From Candidatus Zixiibacteriota bacterium (GTDB lineage: Bacteria; Zixibacteria; MSB-5A5; JAABVY01): a DNA stretch of 6,768 bases. Shown in pieces: positions 1 to 6,568 of this stretch. Within the stretch, counting starts at the first letter, position 1, and each line of letters opens with the position of its first letter. The stretch covers positions 11,830 to 18,597 of the forward strand of contig JAABVY010000294.1 in NCBI GenBank assembly GCA_011777135.1, written 5' to 3'. The notes under the pieces were generated by a model. That model ran no database searches. It was not told the origin of the DNA and worked only from the letters and a program-made list of their open reading frames with translations. The translations under genes and the position numbers were made by a program.

Positions 1-1
1 A

Positions 2-133
2 ACCTCGCTGGAACTGCCCAGCGGAGCAACCGAGGCGGGCCTTGAAAATGTAAACAGCCTGGTCAAGAATATCAGCCTGGGTCTTGAAGCGAAAGATATT
101 AAAATAATTGATGCAGAAAAACTTTTCAACTAG
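2..133 (+). CDS. C-terminal end of an unrecognised protein (5' partial)
   Basis: The frame starting at base 2 is open from the window edge to a TAG stop at 131-133 and gives 43 residues ending in KIIDAEKLFN. The stretch is hydrophilic and probably helical, with a Gly-Ala-Thr-Glu-Ala-Gly segment near its start. I do not recognise the family. The other two + frames do not support a longer reading: frame 1 stops at bases 43-45. The gene overlaps the next one by 23 nt on the same strand, which suggests the two are co-transcribed. Reality rests on the open frame plus the overlap with a convincing gene, so confidence is moderate. Confidence 0.6.
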   Translation, partial: TSLELPSGATEAGLENVNSLVKNISLGLEAKDIKIIDAEKLFN

Positions 134-659
134 CCAGTTACGGCCCTTCCGGGATCGTGATGTTGTCTGGTATACGCCATTTCTGCCGTTTCTATGCGGT
201 GGATTTGTATATCTCATGATCCTGCTTTCAGGGCGTATAGAAGCATTATTGAATCTTCCGGAAAGCTATATTCCTCATACCACCGGACGCAAGGCTGTCG
301 GATCAGTGGTAGCTGTCTGCGGTCTGATATTCTTCACGCTCGGACTGGGAAGATCGCTTCTCTTTCTTCAGAAAAAGCGGGCCAGAAAATTTATCAAATC
401 GGGGGTCTTCAAGTATTCACGTAATCCTTCGTCATTCGGCATGATGTCCACACTTTTCGGAGTCTCATTTATCATGGACTCGCTGGGATTATTTATTATA
501 GCTTTTGCAATGCTGTTGTTCTTCACTGTCACAGTACATTTTGCCGACCGAATTATGTACGAAACCTATGGTGAGGAATTCTCTCTCTATAAAAAGACCA
601 CCCCGCGCTTCATTCCGAATTTTAATCGTCTGGTATGCAATATGTTCGGGCTGGAATGA
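111..659 (+). CDS. Isoprenylcysteine carboxyl methyltransferase / phospholipid methyltransferase-like membrane protein
   Basis: A small integral membrane protein of about 182 residues. Counting from ATG 111, hydrophobic segments lie near residues 23-42, 63-86 and 109-144 (the last probably two spans). Between them is the family's SAM-binding signature, here SGVFKYSRNPSSFG (about 97-110), where relatives typically have G-x-[YF]-x-[YL]-x-R-[HN]-P-x-x-x-G. The C-terminus has the usual YGEEFSLYKKTTPRFIP pattern (about 153-169). Relatives methylate prenylated cysteines, phospholipids or other small membrane substrates using S-adenosylmethionine. The true substrate here cannot be read from sequence, and bacterial members are mostly uncharacterised. 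A TTG codon directly precedes ATG 111 and could serve instead. No strong Shine-Dalgarno is visible upstream, which fits translation coupled to the overlapping upstream gene. It ends 22 nt from the convergent tldE-like gene. Family assignment is fairly sure; substrate is unknown. Confidence 0.85.
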   Translation: MQKNFSTSQLRPFRDRDVVWYTPFLPFLCGGFVYLMILLSGRIEALLNLPESYIPHTTGRKAVGSVVAVCGLIFFTLGLGRSLLFLQKKRARKFIKSGVFKYSRNPSSFGMMSTLFGVSFIMDSLGLFIIAFAMLLFFTVTVHFADRIMYETYGEEFSLYKKTTPRFIPNFNRLVCNMFGLE

Positions 660-675
660 TTGAATTCCAGCCCGA
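646..675. terminator. Perfect 12-bp hairpin between convergent genes, possible bidirectional terminator
   Basis: Arms 646-657 (TCGGGCTGGAAT) and 664-675 are exact reverse complements around a 6-nt loop. The hairpin straddles the TGA stop of the methyltransferase-like gene (657-659) and ends seven bases before the convergent stop at 682-684. A GC-rich stem exactly between tail-to-tail genes is typical of a shared terminator. However, neither strand has a good T-run directly after the stem, so it may act as a weak terminator or an mRNA 3'-end stabiliser. The structure is seen directly; the role is inferred. Confidence 0.55.
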
Positions 676-681
676 GAGCAC

Positions 682-2421
682 TTATTCTCTTTCTAAAGGG
701 TTGAGTACGATAGGCTGCTTTTTGGCCTGCAGGGAGGCTTTCTTTAACTCCATTTCCTCAAAAAGAATAGAAGGTACAACGATCGAAGCCAGATTATTGA
801 ATGCGGCATCGAACATAATGGTGGTTTCCTCGAAATCATTCCCCACGGCCAGGATGTCCTTCAGGGCACGTTCATTGATATTGTCAAATTCCAGGCTTCG
901 AATAGGAGTGACGCTTCCATCCTCAGCCGAGACCTTATAGGCGACAATTACTCTCGGAACTTCGCTCCCGCCCGCTGTCATGAATCTCATACCTTCATCC
1001 GGATTGCTGCGGCCGGAGAAATTCATGCGATCTATTATCAGACCATATTCCAGGTCCATCTCACGGCACATTTCAATCATCTGCTCTTTCAATTCTCCAG
1101 GCTTGTATGTTTCTGTCGACTGCATTATAACATTGCCCGGCTTGCCTACAATTTCTACAGCGCCGATCCTGCTTTGAGTAAGACGGCCGTGACCGTTGGA
1201 CTGCTTTATTTTTTTGGTGGGTGTACGGCTCATATAGTAGTTTCGAAGTTTTCCATCTTCCACGAGCATTATTCTCTCCGCGGGTACACCATGATCGTCA
1301 AACTCATAATATCCCTTAAGTTTCAGTCCGTTATATTCCATCATAGTGGGATCATCCACAAAACTGATAAATTCAGGCATTATGCGGAAGTTGAGCTTTC
1401 TCACCAGGCGGGCATCCGTTAAATATTGGTCAAAGCGATTATCCATGGTTAACGGTTTGCGCGGATTAGAGATATTATCGACAAAAAGCTGGCTCAAGAG
1501 CTGTGCGCTGGCACGGGGAGTGAAGAGTACCGGTCCGATATAAGTATCAGTGGTCTCCGCATCGACCATTGCAGCCGATGTTTGGGCGAAATCATCGGCC
1601 CATTGCACCAATTCATCCCTGCTCGGGAAATCACCTAAATCATCCACGACAATTCTATCATATTCATAAACTGGTATCCCTTTCTTGTCCAGTGTGCTGG
1701 CTTCAATGAAGATGTAATGCACATGGCGTCCGCGTTTGACCCGGGTACCCTCAGAATTCAGGACATAACGATTCTCGGTTTTTGTATTGAGCTGCACCGA
1801 TGATCGTGTGAACTGCGGATAATTCGTGAATACCGCCGACATAGCGGCCAGAGTCTCTTTCCATTCTGTGGTATCTGCTTCGGGGTATACATCGGGTTTG
1901 GTATCGATGACAACTTCAGCCTTCGAGAGGTCGGCAACTGTATCATCCGGAATAATGGACTGAAGCATAGCCCGCTTCCGGGCGATTGTCTCAACCGCGC
2001 GTTTGTACGCTTCATCGATCTGCAGCCAGGCCTCTTTGCGAAGAGGAATATAGGCGATTTCTATCGGCAGATTTGCCGTTGCCATTCCTGCGCCAAAGAA
2101 ACTGGTCATAACATTGGTGTTGTCGAATTCATAACCCCCCACGCGCAGGTCAAGAAACATCTGATTGGCTTCCTGGCAATCGCATTCAATCACCGAGCCG
2201 TACTCGGCGCGGATTCTGCAATTGTCCTCGAGGTTGACCAGATAACCAAGAAAGTAGGGCGGCTCTTCATCTTCAAGACGCAGGTTATTGGTTGCCCGCT
2301 CCATTTCATCTGTCAAGGCCTCTATCAGCGGATCATCCTGAGCGTTGAGTCCCTGTGATCCCGTCAGGAAAAGTGTGATTGAAAGGAATGTGAGCATGAT
2401 TTTATATTTAGTTGATTTCAT
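682..2421 (-). CDS. Secreted TldE-like (metal-site-less) TldD/PmbA family protein
   Basis: A 579-residue paralogue of the adjacent TldD-like protein. An N-terminal signal peptide (Lys-rich start, hydrophobic core about residues 8-21, likely cleavage after LNA at 27) predicts export. The family fold is recognisable by segments shared with its neighbour: FTNYPQF (198-204), GYYEFDDHGVP (370-380) and SNGHGR (408-413). The zinc site is gone. The position of the neighbour's HEIFGH is SQLFVD (310-315), and the third-ligand cysteine position is Phe537 in a gapless alignment. Classical TldE/PmbA likewise lacks the metal motif and pairs with TldD in a heterodimeric peptidase, so a non-catalytic partner role is the natural inference. 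Start ATG 2421 is supported by AAGGAG at 2429-2434 with 7-nt spacing and by an in-frame stop just upstream. It lies 23 nt downstream of the TldD-like gene and is last in the leftward block. Confidence 0.88.
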   Translation of the reverse strand: MKSTKYKIMLTFLSITLFLTGSQGLNAQDDPLIEALTDEMERATNNLRLEDEEPPYFLGYLVNLEDNCRIRAEYGSVIECDCQEANQMFLDLRVGGYEFDNTNVMTSFFGAGMATANLPIEIAYIPLRKEAWLQIDEAYKRAVETIARKRAMLQSIIPDDTVADLSKAEVVIDTKPDVYPEADTTEWKETLAAMSAVFTNYPQFTRSSVQLNTKTENRYVLNSEGTRVKRGRHVHYIFIEASTLDKKGIPVYEYDRIVVDDLGDFPSRDELVQWADDFAQTSAAMVDAETTDTYIGPVLFTPRASAQLLSQLFVDNISNPRKPLTMDNRFDQYLTDARLVRKLNFRIMPEFISFVDDPTMMEYNGLKLKGYYEFDDHGVPAERIMLVEDGKLRNYYMSRTPTKKIKQSNGHGRLTQSRIGAVEIVGKPGNVIMQSTETYKPGELKEQMIEMCREMDLEYGLIIDRMNFSGRSNPDEGMRFMTAGGSEVPRVIVAYKVSAEDGSVTPIRSLEFDNINERALKDILAVGNDFEETTIMFDAAFNNLASIVVPSILFEEMELKKASLQAKKQPIVLNPLERE

Positions 2422-2444
2422 CGGTCTTCTCCTTTATCCAGACG

Positions 2445-4142
2445 TTATTGCTGCTTGGTTAAGGGTGAGGGAAGGAGCGGGGGTCTATCCTGTGCCTTCT
2501 GGCTGCGTTCAATTTCGATTTCCGAAAGCAGCAGGCTGGGCGAGATGGCCGATACCGGCACCCATCCAGATTCGGCTCCGCAGGTGCCATTGAAGACATC
2601 GGGGTCATTTCCAGCATACATAATCTTGCTGAAACTTGTCAATGGAGTTCCGACAATATCGACTCCGCGAATCAGCTCCTCACGACCGTCCTCCACATAT
2701 ACCCTGTAAACCATCAGAGGGATGACCTTGAATGCCTGCGGAAGAAACCGTCCCGTGAATGTAAAACCTCCGGAAATATCCTCAAAGATCAAGCCGTATG
2801 GCTTGCCCTGCAGCTTGCACTCCTCGATTAGCATCTGCTTCAATTCGTCAAATTCCACACTTTTTTCAGATTCTATTATCAGACTGGCCTGGCGCGCTAT
2901 GGGGGCGAATCCGACATGCTTTCTCCCATGTCCGTTTGAATGAGGGAAATTTTCTATAGGTGTGCGCGAAAGCATGAAGGTTTTCAGAATACCGTTGTCC
3001 ACCAATGTTACTCTGCGAGCCTCGATTCCCTGGTCATCATATTTATAATAGCCGCGCAGGTCAATGTCGTTGAATGTCTGTAATGTTGGATCGCTGTATA
3101 CGCTTATAAACTCAGGCAGAACCGTTTCGCCCACTTTGTCGGTGAAAGTCTTGCCTTCGGATTCGCTCTTCTGCCTGTGTCCTTCCATGCGATGGCCGAA
3201 TATTTCATGGAAGAAAACTCCGCTCGCCCGTCCTGTCAGGATTGCAGGTCCCGAATACGGCTCGGCAAGCGGGGCGCTTTTCAATGCAACCAATTCATCA
3301 ATCAGCCTGTTGATTGTAGAGATGACAGTATCATCATTTGGCATATTGCCGAAATCGGCCGCATCAAAACCCTCGAACCTTCTCAGGACCATGCCGTCAT
3401 CGGCAGTACTGCTGCACATTATATTGAGGCGGATGAATTTCTGGCCGTCCTGTATCTTTGTGCCTTCTGTCGTAACCAGATAACTGTTGCGCGTTCTGGC
3501 CGAAAGGCTGACAGACGAATTTTCGATTTCCGGATAATTGCTGAATATTGAGCTGTATCGTACCAGCTTATCTTCCCATGTTTGCCTGTCATAGTCCAGA
3601 GTGGCGATGTCGCCGATGTGTGCTGCCGGTTCTTCACGAGAAAAATCATCCGACTGATCCTCTGCCTCAACTTTAACAGTCGTTCCCGTGATAACATTGG
3701 TATACTGTTTCTGGGCTTCCTTGTACCTGCGGTCGGTTTCCTCCCAGATTTTCATCTTCAGGGCGATAGGATCGTTATCGAGCGGCAGATCGACCGCACC
3801 TGTCGACAATCCTCCCCCCGCACCGGGCACCTCCCGGGAATTGTCCAGCTCATACGATCCAACACGTGCGATGACATCCAGGTCACGAACATGCGAATCA
3901 TCCTTGTTTCCGAGAACTCCCAGTTCTGCCGAGATGCTATGGTCCTGGCTCTCGATTACCTGGTAGGACAAATAATAAAGCGGGACCGTGTCTGCGTTTT
4001 CAAGCTTGTCAAAATTATAAAGCAATTCCTGCTGTAGAGTTGACAGGAGCTCGCTTTCAGTCGCAGCAAAAGCCTGCGCTGCAAATAGAATTGTGAAAAC
4101 GCAGACCGCTGCCAGTTTTAAGAGTTTTGTTTTTTCTCTCAT
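2445..4142 (-). CDS. Secreted TldD-like zinc metalloprotease
   Basis: A 565-residue TldD/PmbA (U62-type) peptidase. The catalytic motif HEIFGH (residues 312-317) matches the family's HExxxH, followed by RMEGHRQ. The expected third zinc ligand is Cys521, in GTCGAESGWVP, the usual C-terminal Cys-Gly context. In known systems TldD-TldE degrades or matures unfolded peptides (microcin B17, CcdA) in the cytoplasm. This protein instead starts with a clear Sec signal peptide (MREKTK, hydrophobic core about 9-21, cleavage likely after AFA at 26), so it should act outside the cytoplasmic membrane. It is longer than E. coli TldD (about 480 residues) because of the signal peptide and extra sequence in the N-terminal half. 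ATG 4142 is preceded by TTGGAG with GGAG at 4148-4151, 5 nt away. The gene is 39 nt after the zinc-finger gene and 23 nt before its TldE-like partner. The substrate is unknown. Confidence 0.93.
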   Translation of the reverse strand: MREKTKLLKLAAVCVFTILFAAQAFAATESELLSTLQQELLYNFDKLENADTVPLYYLSYQVIESQDHSISAELGVLGNKDDSHVRDLDVIARVGSYELDNSREVPGAGGGLSTGAVDLPLDNDPIALKMKIWEETDRRYKEAQKQYTNVITGTTVKVEAEDQSDDFSREEPAAHIGDIATLDYDRQTWEDKLVRYSSIFSNYPEIENSSVSLSARTRNSYLVTTEGTKIQDGQKFIRLNIMCSSTADDGMVLRRFEGFDAADFGNMPNDDTVISTINRLIDELVALKSAPLAEPYSGPAILTGRASGVFFHEIFGHRMEGHRQKSESEGKTFTDKVGETVLPEFISVYSDPTLQTFNDIDLRGYYKYDDQGIEARRVTLVDNGILKTFMLSRTPIENFPHSNGHGRKHVGFAPIARQASLIIESEKSVEFDELKQMLIEECKLQGKPYGLIFEDISGGFTFTGRFLPQAFKVIPLMVYRVYVEDGREELIRGVDIVGTPLTSFSKIMYAGNDPDVFNGTCGAESGWVPVSAISPSLLLSEIEIERSQKAQDRPPLLPSPLTKQQ

Positions 4143-4181
4143 CTTGTCTCCAAAGTTGTTATAGATTATTCCGATTATATT

Positions 4182-4685
4182 CTATTTCTTCAAATAATGG
4201 TCTAAATATAATTTGCCCTTTTCAGTTAAATCATAATAAGTGTGATTGCGATGCTTGATCCATTTATTGTCCACAATGCCTTTTCTATATTGAATGATCA
4301 AAGGCTTGACTCGTGCCAGGAGTTTCATCTTTCGCAGTTTGGCATGGCTTTCGAACACATTTTGCCTGGGTTTATGAAGCACACGGGCCACCTTTAGGGA
4401 ATAATCATTTCCATAAGCCTGATGATGTTTCAATATTTGAAAATCGAGATCTGTCAGTTCTGCAAGATCATCACCGGGTTTTTCCGGAGCATCAGCAAGA
4501 ACATCTTTCCATTTCAAATCTACCAGTCTCTCTTTTTCCACTTTGGCCAAATTTTTACATCCGCTAGTGTGCACAATCATCATACTATTGTAGCTATAAT
4601 AACCGCAGATTTCGGATTCGGGTTCAGGTTTGCAGCATTTTGCAATTTTATAACCTTCCGCAGGATAAATCTCTTTTTTGGCCAT
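4182..4685 (-). CDS. RelA-type zinc-finger domain fused to a winged-helix domain
   Basis: A 167-residue protein with two parts. Residues about 12-60 match the zinc-finger (ZFD/RIS) domain normally found near the C-terminus of long RelA/SpoT enzymes: AKCCKPEPESEICGYY, then IVHTSGCKNL, then ERLVDLKW. The four ligand positions are intact (Cys17, Cys18, His39, Cys43), with the 1-21-4 spacing I recall for E. coli RelA Cys612/613/His634/Cys638. No hydrolase, synthetase or TGS domain is present. Residues about 77-165 look like a winged helix: helices near 78-91, 95-103 and 106-120, a beta-wing ending HTYYDLTEKG, and a final helix. It resembles DUF2250-type winged helices, which I cannot confirm. In RelA this finger contacts the ribosome, so a ribosome-, RNA- or DNA-binding regulator is possible; the function is unknown. 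An in-frame TAA just upstream of ATG 4685 excludes a longer start. The Shine-Dalgarno is weak (GAGAG overlapping the rluD stop), suggesting translational coupling. Confidence 0.85.
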   Translation of the reverse strand: MAKKEIYPAEGYKIAKCCKPEPESEICGYYSYNSMMIVHTSGCKNLAKVEKERLVDLKWKDVLADAPEKPGDDLAELTDLDFQILKHHQAYGNDYSLKVARVLHKPRQNVFESHAKLRKMKLLARVKPLIIQYRKGIVDNKWIKHRNHTYYDLTEKGKLYLDHYLKK

Positions 4686-4703
4686 GATTTAGATTTGGTT
4701 CTC

Positions 4704-5678
4704 TCAGAGTTTCGAATCGATCTCCTTAATATACGATAGAACTTTCATTATGTCATCAGGCAATTCGGATTTGATTGCATGAATCAGCCCGGTCCGGGGA
4801 TGACGGAATTCGAGACGCCAGGCATGCAGTGCCTGACGCCGCATGATTGCAAGGACTTTTCTGGCGTCCATCCGATATTGATCGAACAGGCCCTGCAAAA
4901 TTTTATCATCGCCGCCATAGTCCGAATCTCCCACAACTGGATGTCCCAGATGAGAAAAATGTACCCTGATCTGGTGTGTGCGGCCAGTTTGCAGCGATAT
5001 GTCAACATGATCTATGAATTTATATCGTTCCAGCAGTACATAGCGTGTGGTGGCATCACGTCCGCTTTCATCATCGACAGTCATCTTTCGTCGATCGGTC
5101 GGAAGACGTCCGATAGGGAAATTAATGACCGCCTGTTCCTCCCGCAAATGTCCCCAGACCAATGCCTGGTAACGGCGTTTTATGCGGCGTTTTTTCAGTT
5201 CCAGCTGCATATAATTCAGGGTCGGTTCATCCTTTGCGGCTATCAGCAGTCCCGAGGTTTCCTTGTCCAGCCGGTGCACCAGGGCGGGACGCCTTTCTCC
5301 GCTCAACTCACCCTTATCGCCCAGATAATGAAGCAGGCCATTTAACAGCGTGCCGGCCCAGTTGCCTGTACCTGGATGCACCACAAGACCGGCAGGTTTG
5401 TTGAGAACAAGCAGATACTCGTCCTCGAATTTGATATCGAGAGGAATAGTCTCGGGTTCAAGCTTGAATTCTCTCACCGGCGGAATAGTACCCTCGATTT
5501 CATCTCCCGCGCTGAGCCTGAAATTTGACTTAACAGTATCGTTATTCACGGTGATAAATCCCTCTTTTATCAGTTTCTGTATTTTAGTGCGGGAAAGGCC
5601 TTTCGTGTTGACGACCAGGTAGTGATCTATTCTCTCCCCTTCGCCGTCTCGATTGACTGTGATAGAAAATTGATCCAT
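4704..5678 (-). CDS. rluD: RluD/RluC-family 23S rRNA pseudouridine synthase
   Basis: A 324-residue cytoplasmic enzyme that isomerises uridines to pseudouridine in RNA. An S4 RNA-binding domain occupies about residues 13-65 (ERIDHYLV, then SRTKIQKLIKEGFITVNN). The catalytic domain has NKPAGLVVHPG (93-103), the signature HRLDKETSGLLIAAK (135-149) with catalytic Asp138, GRTHQIRVHFSHLGHPVVGD (232-251), and RQALHAWRLEFRHPRTG (281-297). Length and order match RluD, which modifies helix 69 of 23S rRNA. RluC and other RluA-family paralogues share these motifs, so the exact target is inferred. ATG 5678 lies 3 nt after the acetyltransferase TAA stop, which is in the same frame and so rules out an earlier start. 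Ribosome re-initiation or coupling is likely because the nearest purine-rich site (GAGATGATG) lies inside the end of the preceding gene. The gene ends 18 nt before the ATG of the zinc-finger gene. Confidence 0.95.
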   Translation of the reverse strand: MDQFSITVNRDGEGERIDHYLVVNTKGLSRTKIQKLIKEGFITVNNDTVKSNFRLSAGDEIEGTIPPVREFKLEPETIPLDIKFEDEYLLVLNKPAGLVVHPGTGNWAGTLLNGLLHYLGDKGELSGERRPALVHRLDKETSGLLIAAKDEPTLNYMQLELKKRRIKRRYQALVWGHLREEQAVINFPIGRLPTDRRKMTVDDESGRDATTRYVLLERYKFIDHVDISLQTGRTHQIRVHFSHLGHPVVGDSDYGGDDKILQGLFDQYRMDARKVLAIMRRQALHAWRLEFRHPRTGLIHAIKSELPDDIMKVLSYIKEIDSKL

Positions 5679-5681
5679 AGA

Positions 5682-6164
5682 TTATAACATCATCTCGAAT
5701 TCTATTTCGTCTCTAATGGGGATTCCATCCATGCCGAGGTGAGGGATCTGCGGCTTCAACTTGCGGGAGTTTTCGATTGCGTTGCAATGAATGGCTGCAA
5801 TAGTGAATCCCCTTTTCTGATAATATTTGATTGCTTGTAAGTTGTCATTAGTCGTTATCAACCAGAGTCTTCTGCATCCTTTTTTTCTGGCGGCATCAAT
5901 GACCGCCTGAATATTGGCCCAGGCTGCGCCGGAATTTTTGATCATACTGTCCAGCGTCACTATCTCGCATTGATCACCCTGAATATTATAAGTCACTATT
6001 CCGGCCAGATCTTTCCCGATCGAGGTCATGAAACCAGGCAGCAGCCAGGCCTCATGAATAACGCCGCGCGAGACCACTTTTTCTGATCCCCAGGCATCGA
6101 TCATGAATTGCTTGAGCCAATCGCGGTCATTCTTTTTCAATGACCGTATCTTAACAGCTTGCAT
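5682..6164 (-). CDS. GNAT-family N-acetyltransferase
   Basis: A 160-residue cytoplasmic acetyltransferase predicted to transfer an acetyl group from acetyl-CoA to an amine. The acetyl-CoA loop (motif A) is K-N-S-G-A-A at 76-81, close to the family's [QR]-x-x-G-x-[GA] with Lys in first place. It is followed by helix IQAVIDAARKKGCRRL and strand WLITTNDN (101-108), then YYQKRGF (114-120). The tail KLKPQIP...GIPIRDEIEFE (135-157) is characteristic of a widespread uncharacterised GNAT subgroup, so the acceptor is unknown; a RimI-like protein-acetylating role is only a possibility. It is the first gene of the leftward block. AGAGGA at 6172-6177 is 7 nt before ATG 6164, and an in-frame TAA two codons upstream of that ATG fixes the start. 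The promoter at 6195-6223 gives a leader of roughly 20-25 nt. Confidence 0.92.
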   Translation of the reverse strand: MQAVKIRSLKKNDRDWLKQFMIDAWGSEKVVSRGVIHEAWLLPGFMTSIGKDLAGIVTYNIQGDQCEIVTLDSMIKNSGAAWANIQAVIDAARKKGCRRLWLITTNDNLQAIKYYQKRGFTIAAIHCNAIENSRKLKPQIPHLGMDGIPIRDEIEFEMML

Positions 6165-6194
6165 ATGTTATTCCTCTGCAGGCAGTCCGCTTTG

Positions 6195-6223
6195 AGTATA
6201 GAACCGGGATTTTTTGCAGTCAA
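6195..6223 (-). promoter_or_regulatory. Sigma-70-type promoter of the leftward gene block
   Basis: Read on the - strand, TTGACT (6218-6223) and TATACT (6195-6200) are separated by exactly 17 bp. Each differs from consensus at one position. Transcription would start near 6187-6189 and give a leader of roughly 20-25 nt containing only the Shine-Dalgarno of the acetyltransferase gene. No other comparably good promoter is visible before the next four genes, so this likely drives acetyltransferase, rluD, the zinc-finger gene and at least part of the TldD/TldE-like pair. Confidence 0.82.
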
Positions 6224-6240
6224 GCAAAATTTATTTAAAC

Positions 6241-6296
6241 AAATCAGCATCTTGCTGCGTTTTACTTATTCATTTGCAACAGGAAATTGCTGATTT
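6241..6296. repeat. 9-bp inverted repeat next to the lipoprotein ribosome binding site
   Basis: AAATCAGCA (6241-6249) and TGCTGATTT (6288-6296) are perfect reverse complements, 38 nt apart. The right arm ends directly against the AAAGG Shine-Dalgarno at 6297-6301. A second copy of TGCTG at 6253-6257 could pair with the same CAGCA in a small local hairpin, so two alternative pairings are possible. This could be an operator or a 5'-leader structure, or chance. The repeat is seen directly; no function is shown. Confidence 0.4.
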
Positions 6297-6301
6297 AAAG
6301 G
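6297..6301 (+). promoter_or_regulatory. Shine-Dalgarno that selects a TTG start
   Basis: AAAGG lies 8 nt before TTG 6310, the first codon of the lipoprotein signal sequence. Longer in-frame readings (from TTG 6214) would add a non-signal-like extension containing Cys-Cys and lack such a site, so the start at 6310 is preferred. Confidence 0.7.
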
Positions 6302-6309
6302 TAAGATCA

Positions 6310-6447
6310 TTGAAAAAAACAACACTTCTTTTGTTAACGCTTTTTTTACTCGCAATATCGAGCGGCTGCAGTAGCAGCAAGGTTGTCGACGGCGATAATA
6401 TCGAAAAAGAACATGAGGGCGGCAACCTTCCATCAGGCGGCAAATAA
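6310..6447 (+). CDS. Very small lipoprotein
   Basis: A 45-residue product from TTG 6310: Lys-Lys-Thr after the start, a Leu-rich core (residues 6-14), then ISSGC with the predicted lipid-modified Cys20. The -3 residue is Ser rather than the usual Leu, with Gly at -1 as expected. After processing only 26 residues remain: a Ser-rich start, an acidic middle (DGDNIEKEHE), and a Gly-rich end (GGNLPSGGK). No domain or family is recognised; it may be an envelope-anchored peptide. It is divergent from the acetyltransferase gene and followed in the same direction by a second lipoprotein gene. A good Shine-Dalgarno and a coherent signal sequence support it, but short length keeps confidence moderate. 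It could also be a spurious signal-like ORF. Confidence 0.62.
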   Translation: MKKTTLLLLTLFLLAISSGCSSSKVVDGDNIEKEHEGGNLPSGGK

Positions 6448-6568
6448 TTACTTGCAATCATGCCGTTGATTGCCCGTTCTTAATTGGACGCAATTGTAAC
6501 GCTGTCAATATATTACCCGGCCATAATCCACATTCCGGGCAGCAAAATAATCCACAAAACTGAACATT

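Noticed and set aside
3582..4037. 151-codon + strand open frame inside the TldD-like gene
   Set aside because: It is an antisense shadow of a gene with clear catalytic motifs and a signal peptide.
4174..4179. TATAAT on the - strand just upstream of the TldD-like gene
   Set aside because: No acceptable -35 hexamer at 16-18 nt spacing was found (nearest TTAGAC is 20 nt away), and the AT-rich gap makes a chance match likely. A weak internal promoter is not excluded.
4140..4184. Possible stop-codon readthrough fusion of the zinc-finger protein to the TldD-like protein (TAG is in frame with the next ATG, with 13 sense codons between)
   Set aside because: In-frame placement occurs by chance one time in three. 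The TldD-like protein has its own Shine-Dalgarno and signal peptide, so a fusion makes no sense.
4779..5345. 188-codon + strand open frame inside rluD
   Set aside because: It is the antisense shadow of a strongly supported pseudouridine synthase gene, with no family resemblance of its own.
6214..6309. Longer N-terminus for the small lipoprotein from TTG 6214
   Set aside because: It would bury the signal sequence behind 32 extra residues and lacks a good ribosome binding site. AAAGG is correctly spaced for TTG 6310.
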